Source: Acanthococcus lagerstroemiae (lineage: Eukaryota > Arthropoda > Insecta > Hemiptera > Eriococcidae). From it: DNA of 64,000 nucleotides. Position numbers and translations under genes: made by a program. Below the pieces are notes generated by a model. The model had not been told where the DNA came from. It saw only the letters and a program-made list of their open reading frames with translations, and did not search any database. The DNA lies in contig CM063110.1 of the NCBI GenBank assembly GCA_031841125.1, forward strand, positions 58,875,946 through 58,939,945, in the 5' to 3' direction. Every line of letters starts with the position of its first letter. Within the stretch, counting starts at the first letter, position 1. This document shows, piece after piece, positions 21,701 to 33,200 of the stretch.

Positions 21701-24700
21701 TTGTAAAATAAAATTTGTACAATCAATATCCAGTTATTTTGTAATAGCTTTTGTTAGGTACCTTACTTTTTGAACGCCCCTCGTATTTCCCACGTTCACA
21801 AAATAACTTAGTACTTTTGTACTTCATATAAACCGACCTTTTATTCTTTCCTCGAAAAAAATTGAGAGAAACCAGCGCATGTACTCGAAGAGTTTGCCGC
21901 AAATTCTAATGCGATCATTTGTTTCTGTATTTCGTTCATTAACGTCGGGGAAAACTGGAAAACATAACATTTAAAAGTAAATGTTGCTTATGAAATGTTT
22001 TGCTTGTGAAGGGATTCAAAAATAATTTACCGAGCTTATTTGTATGAGGAACATTTTGAGAAAGCCACGGACGCCGTTGCGTACTTTTATAACCTACTTA
22101 TTTTAATGGAACCTAACTTTTCACTTTGTCATTACCTGTAGAATAGTACACTACACAGATTCTGAAATCAAGTGCTATTCTAAAAGCTGTGTATATGATG
22201 TATGTATTGACATAGACCTGTTCTGGAGTTGGTTGCTTTATGCCTATAAATCAAAATATCATTGCGTAAGTTCTTACTGATTTTCTAATAAAGTACTTAG
22301 GTAGCCCAGATGTTTTAGTAATCACATCTAGCTGAAAAATAAGTACGTACCAATAGACAAATTATTATGCAAATATATTACCTTTGATTGTTGACTTGAA
22401 ATAAATGAAATGATATTTCAGCTCGTTATAGTCAGCTGGGCAATTTGTAGGTCTCGTAAGAGAAACTTGATTTCTGAAAAAAGACTTAGCGTAGCCTGAA
22501 GATAAAAAAAAAAAAAAATGTCAGGCGTTTTCTTTACTCTCACATTATCGATCCAAAACCTACGATTTTCAAAACATTTCGGTTAATTTGGGTGAATTTC
22601 AGTCCAACTGCTATTTTCACCTGCAGTATAGCTCTTGGAATGATCCAAAGGGTATTATTTTGTACTAATACTATAATCCATTTCGCGCATTGGGCGATAT
22701 TTCGTCTCGTACATGAATTGAGAGAGATGTGATTACAAACACACTGGCCAGATACTCACAAGTATTCTTTTTCGAAAAGGAATATTATTAAGTAGTAATG
22801 AGTTACTTTAAAACTTTGAGAAAGGGAAGTCTTTTTGTGGAATGAGACTGATCGTTGAGTCTCTGTATAAGTATATAAGAGTAATGAAATTTTTTGTTTT
22901 TTTCCAAAATCCCTTTTTACACGTTTTGGCGCGCTATAACAGAGGTTAGTAGTTTTTTCGGCTAAATGATGGTACGCATGTGAGGAGAACACTGGAATAT
23001 TCTAGATTGTACTCGAGAAGGTTTTTGATTTTTGGTATGATCTAGCTGCGCGGAATCAATCTTTTTATGACAACGTGAATCAGGTTTACTTTTTGGCTGT
23101 AGGTATGTATCTATACACGTATGCCTTAAGTCCCTAATGACGTTTACTTTCTTTCTGACCTTTAGCTTCGGTGTTCAAGTTTTCGGCAATACCATCTTTA
23201 GTCAGTGCAAAATCATAATACCAGTCAGCTGCATGTAAAAAAGTCATTTGTACTTCTAAAACATAAAAAATACCAGTATTGTAAAAGATTATTAAATTTT
23301 AGAAATAATAAATCTGTCATTACTTGTGCTTGATTATGAGCTATACATTTTCCTTATTTTGTATTCAAAAATTTCTGGGATTAGAATGTTATAGAGAGTA
23401 TAGAGTAAACCTAATGTTAACACAACTGATTTCATATTCACATATTTACATGCGTCACAAAAGATATGGAAATTTTTTGTGTAGGATGCGTAAGTAAACT
23501 GTGAAAGCGGCATGTTTAGCAAATGTAACCGATCATGTCCCCTGATTTATTGAAAATGCAACCGCAATAATTTATCGTGCATGTTCGAATTGTTTTTCAG
23601 ACTTTTAGAAACTCAAATTGAGTGAAAAATGTTGACCTCTGCACCGCCTCTAAAATCCTTAATATATCGTGTCTGCCTAGATACTTCTTTAATGGGGGTG
23701 TGGTGACTTATAACTAAGAATCCTCCTTTGATATGGCGATACAGATATTTCATGTAGTGTTGTGTATTTATCATACATTCTCTTATATATTACATGGATC
23801 TTACAAGTCAGTAAATATGGATATGACTGAACTGTGTACATACTTGCAGCATGTATAATGTAATTTTCTGTAAATAACAAAACAAAATATGATAATTTTT
23901 TTGAGGCATTGATGAAACTGTATGTTATTTACAGAATTCGGTTGAAATGTGACCGAGATTTTCTATTTGGCTTACTGCAATTCAAGGGTCCGTTGTGAAA
24001 TCGACCATAGTCTTTTGACATTGTGACTGCTGACAGGTAGCTTGGTATCCCCACAACCAACTATCGCGCAATGAAACAAATCCAAGAAGAATGTCTGACA
24101 TTCAGTGGATTTTTAGTACCTAACTAATATTGAAATGAAGTTTCTGGAGCTAGATTTGCATGAGGACTTTGGATTGCAGGAGATTCTAAATATTGAAGGA
24201 GTTGAAAATCAAATTCCTAATATAGATTTGGCATACCTTTACCTATAAATATATCTAATTTTCTCTTAAGCTTTTGGACAATAGATTAAAAATTTCCCCC
24301 TTTGATTATCATCAGCATATATATTATTTTAGCTATGTTTATTAGTATTGGTGTGTGTACGTGTGTGAAACTAGTCACTCGGGTGTGTGCTGTCATGGTG
24401 ATGTACAGACCAAAAAACACGGCAGTTGATCCAACAAAACAACGGTTATCCAAGTCGCTATTTAACGGCTAAGTCGGAATTTTGTACTACGGTCGTTTTC
24501 CCAATGGACCCATAAATTATTGTGGGCTGGTATCAATAAGGGACAGCATCAACCGGAGCGTGCCAGCGACAGTCCTTTGTGGTAAAATTAATTAGATATT
24601 TCAACACTGAAAAGGCCTTCTGCTCACTTTTCTCTTCTGGTGTTTTTTCCGGTTCCTTCTCTTTTACTGCGCCGACAAATGTAATGCCTGTAAATAAAAA

Positions 24701-25264
24701 TACAAATATGTAAATGAACAAATATGGAAACGAACCGATTTTGTTCACGATGATGAAATGAACAAGTGCACAACAAAAATGTACACTCTGTTAAGATCCG
24801 ATAAACTCTTTTTACTTCCTTGTAAGACTACCTATATAATTACGCTCTACTTCGCCCATTCGTTTTAAGAAACATTAGAGAGTTATTCAGCGAGTGGATG
24901 GGTAGATGGGTACCCCCCTCTATTTTCCAAATGGAAATAAGAAGCCGGAGAAATACTAAGCACGAAGGGAAGGAAAATATAACAACCTAAATTTTGCGGC
25001 CCTGTCCATTATCCATCTTCAAAAGTTTGATTACGCCGATGGGACACATATTAACTAATGTAAAGCGACCACAAAAGGCTAAGCAGGTTCACTTCTTGTC
25101 TATAAATTGGGAAGTTAACTTGGTTGTTGCTCTACCACAAGTTAAATAATCATGCCTCTTCTTATGAAGTATATATTATGATAGGTATGCATGTAATTAG
25201 ATAGGAATTTCAAAAGTTTACCTGCGATGAAAACTGATACAGCTATTATAATGAATAATCGCAT
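15703..25264 (-). CDS. Predicted secreted protein with phase-1 microexons, unknown family
   Basis: Nine exons on the minus strand join to 397 codons including stop: 25264-25222, 24687-24628, 18423-18277, 18172-18140, 18033-18001, 17921-17595, 16454-16335, 16211-16026 and 15944-15703. Every internal junction is phase 1. The first exon is MRLFIIIAVSVFIAG, a typical signal peptide, and exon 2 adds ITFVGAVKEKEPEKTPEEK. Exons 3-5 encode short GKK or GKN modules. Exon 6 is acidic (SDISESDDESMSDDGDNKHK), and exons 7-9 form a charged C-terminal domain (DFFEEVMNGKVK, RIKEIEGKYYLDKISSD) that I do not recognise. Few cysteines. Splice sites are good except the donor of exon 7 (gtgcag). The 6.2 kb junction between exons 2 and 3 is the weakest link; the signal-peptide exons could belong to another gene, or more microexons may be missed. 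Small secreted proteins built from phase-1 microexons are known as salivary effectors in aphids (bicycle genes), but the paired CYC motif is absent. Confidence 0.6.
16455..17594. other. Intron of the secreted-protein gene, nothing recognised
   Basis: AT-rich; no repeat family, RNA gene or additional phase-1 exon that I can support. Confidence 0.35.
18001..18423 (-). repeat. Tandemly duplicated microexon units (about 138 bp period)
   Basis: Three consecutive units carry a microexon plus intron. Two exons are exactly 33 nt (18172-18140 and 18033-18001) and the third has a 33-nt core enlarged to 147 nt. Introns share gtttgactc, agcaaattagccg-catcgatcatttcaag and ctttcag, so exon and intron were duplicated together. 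Translated cores are GKKDTSASSRT (after removal of the insert), GKNIISGVRRI and GKKLASAARTI. Confidence 0.85.
18294..18395. mobile_element. Family A fragment inserted in a coding microexon
   Basis: 102 bp matching the core of the GC-rich family A repeat (compare 51850-51935), flanked by the 12-bp duplication ctgcttgatgct at 18282-18293 and 18396-18407. Together, insert plus one duplication is 114 nt, a multiple of three, and it is open in the host frame, adding 38 residues. Confidence 0.8.
18509..18710. mobile_element. Foldback MITE with a 23-bp perfect central hairpin
   Basis: Terminal inverted repeats cggacctatagcaacg and cgttgctctaggtccg enclose a perfect hairpin at 18578-18600 and 18612-18634 (core ttatcaacgttaggataaaa, 11-nt loop). 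About 200 bp, non-coding, inside the large intron 2 of the secreted-protein gene, close to exon 3. Confidence 0.75.
18713..19704. other. Intron sequence, no feature recognised
   Basis: AT-rich; the frame at 19084-19311 has no supporting splice structure. Confidence 0.35.
19835..20078. mobile_element. gggtaac-word element inserted in mariner 3' end
   Basis: About 20 occurrences of gggtaac or gttaccc in both orientations, bounded by gtgcgcaaa (near 19833) and tttgcgca (near 20070) as short inverted ends. The word also fills 55365-55495 and 58980-59085, so this is a dispersed family. Removing it restores the mariner 3' region relative to the copy at 21563-21783. Confidence 0.7.
20331..21312. 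mobile_element. hAT-type non-autonomous element nested in mariner, 982 bp
   Basis: Ends ctgtgttgtaagac and gttagac-type inverted end finishing catcactg; flanks catgagag (20323-20330) and catgagtg (21313-21320), one mismatch in 8. The insertion splits the mariner transposase right after the second catalytic Asp motif. The interior is rich in tgacaaaatgac words. The short frame 20679-20918 (hydrophobic) lies inside; no transposase domain is seen. Confidence 0.8.
21563..21783 (+). pseudogene. Mariner 3' end, plus-oriented fragment
   Basis: Encodes, with frameshifts, FYEKG and a KCLNREG-like end of a mariner transposase, then 100 bp of 3' sequence matching the reverse complement of 19705-19830, and a terminal repeat ending gaacgcccctcg at 21783. 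It faces the minus-oriented copy, so the locus has two 3' ends pointing outward. Confidence 0.8.
21784..24627. other. Intron sequence, no feature recognised
   Basis: AT-rich with several frames of 60-78 codons (22756-22992, 23334-23522, 23689-23880), none with coding or splice support. Additional microexons of the secreted-protein gene could be hidden here. Confidence 0.35.
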
Positions 25265-27186
25265 TTTGAAATATTCTCTGCCTATGGAAAAAACCATTGT
25301 GCTTAATTCTTTTCTTATACAGTACTGAATGAAGAAATCTTGCACAAGCGGCTGAAACTATGTCGAATATATGGTAGGTACGTCGCAGTTGTTCAAATAC
25401 ATACATCTGTAGAATGTATGCGTGAAGTTTGAAATACGTGTATTACTTACCGCAATAAATCTGAACTTTTATTTTTCAGGAGCTTATTTGTTACTGATTG
25501 GACGAAGAAATCTTGAAAAATGGTTGATATATGTTGCGCACCTAGAGCAGTAGTTTTTTGTTCAAATAAATATAGAATATGTATTACGTTTGAAAATATT
25601 CACTATAGGTATGTCACTTGAATCTAAATTTTTGGACGTTAATTCTATGTAATGAGACTGATAATATAAATTAACCAGAGTGGGTAGTAAAACTTAGTAA
25701 TAAAAGTGCCTTTTTCAGTTAAGAAAACTGGCGATATATTTGGCAAACCGTTTTCGGAGATTAGTCCGTCTCATCAGCAATTTATCTTACTATAGTACTA
25801 GGATAAATCTGAAGCACTGATAATGGGCTAACCACCGAAAACGTGTTGCCAAAAACACATCTATTTATTTTGTTGAGTAGAAAAGGTTTCCATTACAAAA
25901 TTGTAACATTTCACTCGCACCTTACACCTCAAACAAGTATGAATAAGTAGTGAAAGGTCCGAGAATTCAAAGAATGAGGAAATTATACAATTCCATACAG
26001 TGTTTGACATTATATGTACCCTTCTTTCATTTATAAGCGATTTTAGGTTCAAAAAAGCAGCTAAAATGTGACAGCGAGTTTTCAGTCTATCACAAAACTA
26101 CGTTTGCGGTAATTCAGCTTGCAGATCGACTTAGCGGAATTACCTATGTCCTGGACCTGGAACAAGTTCTTATTAGCCCCTTTACTCTGTTTTCTAACCC
26201 AACTTTCTGATTGCCATGAGCTCATCTGTCATCTTCATCGCCCTGCTTTCAGTTCAACAAGCGCTTTATTACTGCTGGACTTGGAAAATAAAAGATACAG
26301 TTTAAAATAGACAACGGTCCACGAGAACGGTCTTCTGATTGATTCTTATTTCAAATCGGAGTTTTACTATTATAAATTGACGTGACAACTAGAACTCTTT
26401 TTCAAAACATTCGCATTCCTAGGTTCGCAATTAAGCACCAATTCCACAGCTGATCGTACTTATGATGTTAGGTAGTTTCAATGTTTCGGATGCAGCGTTG
26501 TCAGATTTGTATATATCAATCAGCATGCAGCAACCAAGGTGATACAGAGAATTCACAATTTCAAATGTTTTTAGAATAAGGATCTAAAACTAATGTATTT
26601 TAAGTCGGTTTCCTTCGGATAAATCGTGATCGTGAGATAACAATAACAAAGGCAAAACAGCAAAACCGAAAAGCGTTTCCCAAATTTTGAAAATAATGAA
26701 TTGTTCAAAAAATGAAAAGCCGGGAAAATCCGAATTTGTCAGAATCTTTATCATCGGCAGTGCGAAGTAGATATGTGCTAGCAGTTGGTACAAATTTGAA
26801 AAGTCGAAATCGTAACGTTCTACATTTTAGTTAATTCTTAATTCTAGTCAAATATTGTTAAAACGTAAAGATTTACTGTAGAGATTACGCCATTTCGCCT
26901 GGTACAATCAGCATTCTGCGGCACCCATAAGTATACCTCTTCTCGAAGTAGAATTGTCAACATTCCAGTTGCTTGAAAATTGGAACAAACTATTGCAACT
27001 GCAGGTTATTTCTCTGTCATATTGCTGCCTCATCATCGATGTAAGCATCTCAGTCAAATCATAGCTTCGATTTTATGAACTTATCTAGCTGATAACGCAA
27101 TTAATCCTATCTTGAAATGTTCGACTTCACATGATACTGCTTACTGTGCAATCACTAGTTCTTATGTGGACTGATACTATTTTCAG
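25265..27186. other. Intergenic region between divergent genes
   Basis: Holds the presumed promoters of the minus-strand secreted-protein gene and the plus-strand ANKLE1-like gene. I see no TATA box or other motif I can defend. Frames at 25861-26052, 26119-26310 and 26590-26793 are unsupported. Confidence 0.4.
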
Positions 27187-27222
27187 AACTCATCCAGTTT
27201 AATTAATGACAAGAAAGTGACG

Positions 27223-30200
27223 ATGACCAGTTTAATTAAACTAAGTCACGAATGGTATTTAGCTACTGCACTCTACGACGCTATCGATGATGGAAACTTG
27301 AGGTAATCTCATTCGGTTGTTCTCGGTTGGTTCAGGTGATTCAGGTCTGAATACTGTGTTGATGCTCTGTTTAGAGAAGTTGCTGTTTTAGTTCAAGAAA
27401 AACACGCCGATCCAAACGTTACAATACCGGACTATGGGATCACTCCTTTCCATCTAGCCGCTGGTCATGAAAATGAACATTTTTCGAAACAAGTCACCAA
27501 ATTATTGCTGAAAAACGGCGGAAATCCGGATGTGGTGTAAGTGTATTTGAAAAATGGAATATTTCGGGAGTATGTGCGGGAAAAATGATCGACAAGAAAT
27601 AAATATCATGCAACTTTTTGTACGATATTTTCTGAAACGCTTTCATTGAATTCTCTGTAGTGGCGTGGATGGACTTACACCGTTACATGTGGCAGCTGCA
27701 TGGAATCGAGCCGCGGTAGTCAGATTACTCCTTTCGTATGGAGCCGATCCGTGGAAAAAAGACGACAACGAGAAAAATTCGTTTCATTACGCACGCGAAG
27801 AACATGCTTGGGATGTTTTAAAAACGTTGGAAATTTACAAACACACGAAACATTCAAAATGTGACGAAGAAGAAAAGAACTATAAAATTCATTTGGGTTT
27901 GTTTCTTCTATTTTCTACTGTATATTGTGAATGCTGATCGCTTTGTCAGTTACGTGAAAATTCGTGTCAAACTAGAAATAGCTCAGTGTAAATGCTTGAA
28001 TGAGTAGATACCGAGAAGTCTAGTTCGTGTGAGAACTGGCATGTATTAGCTGATTATTCTAGTGTTTTTCACTGATGGAGATCGTGTTGATACTCGTTCA
28101 AACTTTTTCAAGACTCACCTGGATTGTTTTGTATTATTCAGATTACTTGTTGAGCCTCACTCCGGGCCAGTTGATATCCATGTAGAGTTTGTTAAGATTT
28201 CTGATAAGGTACTCAGACTTGGCTGAGACTCATTAAGATCCTCTTAGAGCTCGTTCAGGTTCTCTAAGATTATGTCTTGTTTCATTCAACTCTTGGTAAA
28301 GACGACGTCCAGATTCATCAAGACTCATTCAAACTTCCTGGGGCTCACTGACTATCTTCAGATTCTTCTACGAGATAAGACTCATTCAGAATGTTGAGAT
28401 TCATTAATGCTTAACTAGACTTTCTGATGTCCTTAGGTCCCTCGTCAAGACTTGGCAACACTCATTCAATTATGTCTAAATTTGTTGAAATTTGTAACGA
28501 ATCTGTGAAGATTCCTAAATATGTATTAAAATTCCCTCAAGACTTGTTAAGACTTTTATTCCAATTTAATAAAATTTATTAAATTGGAATAAATTCTCTT
28601 AGGGGAGGGCAACGAGAAGCAGATTAAGTTTAATAGGCAAATGTTGTTCAAATTATGACTTTTCAAACAAAAGAAAAAGTCTTTAGGTTTAATATTGTGC
28701 CCAGATTTTGATTCGCCAACTTGCTAAGCAAGAAAAAAAAAGGTCTCGGGGTTAATACTAACTTCTGCTGCATTATTTTGATTTTCCTAACAAGAAAAAA
28801 GAAGGTGGTCTGAAATATTCGTTGACAAGCTTAGTGCCGTATCCAGGAAAATGGCGAGGGGGGGGGGTGTTGACCTAACATATGGGGTTTCCAATGTTTT
28901 TGAGATCCGCATTTTCCTGAATTTCTAAGCGCACGGCCCTACCCAAGCCCCCCCCCCCTGTATACGGCCCTGGACAAGCTCCAACATTTCATTTTTCCTC
29001 CTCCTGGCTTTGAAGGTGGGGTATATCCCCATATCCCCCTCTTTTTTACGGTTTGTTAAGACTTCTTGAGACTATCCACAAGTTATTCCGTTTTCACAGC
29101 TCTTTACCACAAATCCAAGACCAGAGTCATCGGTGGTGGGGGACTTTCAAGTAACTAAATATAGACTGTCAGTTTGTGATAGGTGTTTGTGTTCCGTGAC
29201 GTAGTGGGGGGGGGGTACGTGCACCCCCTTCTCCAATATTTTTACACAGTTCTCTAATATCGGCGATTTAAAAAAAACTTCAATTTTCGACTTTTTCTCC
29301 CTTGAAAATCTTATTTTGCCCCCCCCCCCCCCCGCCCTTGGGAGAATCCTGGCTACGCCCCTGTTTGTGTTAGTGTTGTATTTCTAATTTTGCTCGATTG
29401 TAGTTGTGATGTCAGTCTGTAGTGCTTTCTGGAGATTTTGAATTTTCTGATGTAGACTCTTTCAAATTCTTGAGACTTCAAAACTCTCCTTCGTATCGTC
29501 TGAATATTTATGGAATCGGACTATCCTCGTGAGAATTCAAGACTCATTTGAAACCTCTTGATTGCTAAAAACTTTTTCAAACTCTGCTATTTCTAGAACC
29601 CTGGTCGGAGTTGGCCTCAAAATCCGGCTCAGGCTTAGGAGCAAATTTGGATTTAGTACGGGCTCCGGTATCGGCTAAAATTCTTGAATTCGGCTCCGGT
29701 GAATCCTTTTTTTAGGCTCTGACAAATAATTTTCATCTGCCTTCAGCTCCGACGAAAAATTCTTAATTATCTATCAAAAGTGGACAGCGCTATAAAGAAA
29801 GCAAATTTTATTGAAGGGGTGAGAGAGAAAAAATTTGAGATTTGTGAATTTGCCTACTGAGAACCTGAAATGGCCAATTTACCAACTCTTAAAAATGATT
29901 GGAATGCGAGCGTCTACGGCCTTAAAAATGATGCTTTCGCTCTGACTTTTTGTGGTTATTTTTAAGTTAAAGAGGGAATGGTAGAGGTACGGGGGAGGCA
30001 AAGAAGGAGAGGAAAGGATGGGAAAGAGAAATGGTTGAAGGGCCGGAGTCAAGAGGCTTCAGTTGAATTCTAAAATTGGCATCCATTTCTGCCGTAGAAA
30101 ATAATTCTTCCCAGACGCCAGCTACAGTAAATAGTTTTTTCCGGTCCCGGCTCCCCTGAAAAATGTTTGACTCCGAGCTTAAAACTTATTCGCACTCTGT

Positions 30201-33200
30201 TAAGACTTGATTTTTGTTAGGATTTCCCGAGGACTCATTGAAATTCATCTGTTCAGTCTTTTGAAACTCGTCTAATCTCCTTAGATTCTCTCAAAACTTA
30301 CCAAACTCATGCAGTCTTATGCGGTCTCATTTGTTCTCAGTTAAGTGTCTTTGAGACTCTTTTAGAACTGATTTACTCAATATGCCGATAACTCAGTTTT
30401 CTAGAGAAGGTTATTATTTGATTCACCATACATGTAGACCCAGGCACGGATACACGGCGAGGGCAACTGTTCTTCCCAGAGAAAATATGTAATTTGAATG
30501 GAAAATATTTCGAACGTACTTGATCAGTGAGTGGGCGTCTTTCAGTCTCAAAGAAGTCAGTAAGAGTCTTGAAGAGTTTCAAGAAATCTTCAGCATTGAA
30601 AAATTTTAATTGAGCAAGTCAGTAAGAGTCTTACAGAGTCTTGAACAATGTTGAATAATTTTAAACTTTCTTAAGAGTCTTGATGAGTCTTGGAGGTTCT
30701 CTAGAAAGTCTGGATCAAGTCTTAAAAAATTCTAATTAAGTCTGAAGAAGTATAAGAGACGCCAACGTGTCTTAAACAAGTTTAAAAGTCTTGAAGAGTT
30801 CCAAGCAAGTCCGGAAGAGTTCCAGAGATCCTCGAATGAGATGGACTCTGGTATGAAAGAGTTTTAAACAGTCTTGAGCAAGTCTTGGAAGGCCCTAATT
30901 CAGGGGTTGATACAGAATATAATTTCAGATGGCGGGGGGTCGGTTACAGATAGAACATAATAGCTCTAGGTTACTATTGACAGATTTAGATATGGGGGAG
31001 GGGGGTCCGGACCGCGTCCTCCTCCTGTATCCGTCGCTGCCCTAATCCAGTCTGGAATTCAAAGAATCGCTCACAAGTTTTGACCAGTCTTAGCAAGAGT
31101 CAAACGAATTTGAAAAAGCTTTGAAGAGTTAGAAGCAAAACTATAAAAGTTCCAAATTATTGAATTTAATATTGAAAAGTTGTAGTCTTGATTATAACCA
31201 TGTTTTGAATTATTATGATAAATTTTTAAAATTCTCTAAAAATTTTCACTCGCTCGAAAATCTAGTAGGTTGAGAAAATTCGATTTTACATTTCGGAGGC
31301 TACTGAGGCTACTTGATGGACAAAATGGTCAGCAGCACAAATTTTCGAAACCTAGTATTATTTCCTCCTCTTTTCTGACTTAATTGCAATCTCGAAGACT
31401 ATAAATGATCCAAATATTCCGGAAGTAAAACTACTGAGTTCGTACAAATTCTAAAATGCTTTACAAATTCTAAAATGCCCCTCCCAGGATTGCTTTTCGG
31501 ATCTGTACTTTCGTAAACGTATGCTGAATTACCGAGCACTTGCTCACAGATATCAAATGTTCTCATGACTTTTTGAACTTTCTCAGGGTTTTTTAAAACT
31601 TTTCAAGACGTGTTTACAATCCTTGAAAACTTGCTCAAAACTCTGCTAGACTTCTTTAAAACTCGCTACAACTTTTGATACTCATCTATGACTTTCGAAA
31701 CTCTTTCATACTTGTTTAGGATTCTTTTAAGCTCTTTGAAATACTCTAGCAGGCTCGTTTGTAAGATATTGCTGTTGGTGAAGAGTTTAAGTATTTTCCA
31801 CCGTTAGTGTTTTCAAGTTTTTGTGTTGAGGAATTGGACCGGTGGGGTGGGGGGAAACTGTTCAAATTGTTTGGCGACAATTTTATCCAATTGTAAAAAC
31901 TAATTAGTGACGGGTCCTATTTTCGATAGTGTGTACTTCTCACTTCCACTAATACTGCTATTCGATATTCACGCTACCGTTCTATTTCAGATAAAGTGAT
32001 CATTCACTCTAAAGACGTACAGGCGGAATACAAAGCATTATGCGATTCTTGTCTGAAAGATATACCAGCGTCGAAGCAAAGTGTAGCCACTCAAACGCCA
32101 CGGCCATTCACCAAAGCACGAGTAAGTATTATTTTAATAGCGCGTGACCATTCGCACCGTTCGCGGCTTGCCTTTGATTTCCATTTTCGTGTGTTCTTTA
32201 GTTGGCCGAATCCGACGATTTCGAATCTGAAGAATTCGAGAGCGCGAACAGCGGCCCCGGATGGGGCGTGTTTGACAGCTGTTACGACTGGTGCGACAGA
32301 GCCGATGACGTGGTCATTCCCGATGACTGCAGACGGAAAATCGTGCAACACCGCGCCAAGACGAGCACCTATGTGTACAGGCCCAAACTGTCCGTCGCGT
32401 GCAACACCGATCTCCGATCTCACGAGCCTAAAACCAAATTGTTCCGACCGACGTGCTGCGCCGGCAACACCAGTAGATCGCTCGACAGCAGCTCGGGCGA
32501 ATGCGAAGAACGCGGACACTCGAGCGCGATTTTCGAGAACGAAACGAAAGACTGCAATTGTGCCAAAGAGAAGTCGAAATTTTGCGGGACCAGCGATGAC
32601 GATGTGTTCTTCTCGGAGGACTCGATGATTTCGTTGGACCGTTTGAATCTCGCGTCGACCAAAGAAACCAGCTTGTTGGAGGCGGCCAAAGATATACCGT
32701 TCATCGACGATTCGATGACCGGATCGAGTTCGAATTGTAATGCTAGTCAGATGAATGAAGAAGAGAAACCAGTGACTGATCCGAACGTAGGGTCGCTTGA
32801 ATCGGCACCTGTGGAGACGGCCGTAGTAGCGTCGGTGCGGAAGGAAAATCTGAAGCACGTTTCTTGGTCTGGTTGTTTGAGTACGTGCGCGTGCATTCCG
32901 AAGAAGCGTACGGAGGACGACTCGTTCGTAGAGTACTCGACGGTCAACGAGAAGACCGATGAAAAATCATCGCAGTCGGGTACGATAAAGAAGATGATGG
33001 TAAGCGGGATTGAACCGCTGTCCGATGAGTCAAAATTCGCGTGCGGAGATACGAGATCGGAAAGGGAACTCGAGTCAAGTGGAAAGATTTCGCCGAAAGA
33101 CTCGAACAATATTTCAGTCGAGTACAAATACACGGACGACGAAGATGGTATCGAGTTCATCGCCACGAAGATGCCTTCTTCGAAAGGGTAAATATCAGAA

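Larger units (their letters stand above)
27897..31990. repeat. ANKLE1 intron 3: degenerate aagactcatt array
   Basis: From about 28090 to 31760 the intron is built of diverged 10-15 bp words such as aagactcattcaaac, cttgttaagactt and actcgtt. Between 30540 and 31150 the words run in the reverse sense (gagtcttgaagagtttcaag), then turn back at 31560. No fixed period is visible. Three small hAT-type elements are inserted. No gene is seen. Confidence 0.7.

Noticed and set aside
24533..24748. 71-codon minus-strand ORF as a separate small secreted protein
   Set aside because: Its hydrophobic start lies upstream of a good acceptor (24688). The splice from the 25.2 kb signal-peptide exon fits in phase, so I treat 24687-24628 as exon 2 instead.
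15703..25264. Direct assignment to the aphid bicycle family
   Set aside because: Phase-1 microexons and a signal peptide fit, but the paired Cys-Tyr-Cys motifs that define the family are absent.
32091..32858. 255-codon minus-strand ORF opposite ANKLE1 exon 5
   Set aside because: It lies antisense to a well-supported exon, with Arg/Ala/Phe-rich text produced by the codon bias of the sense strand.
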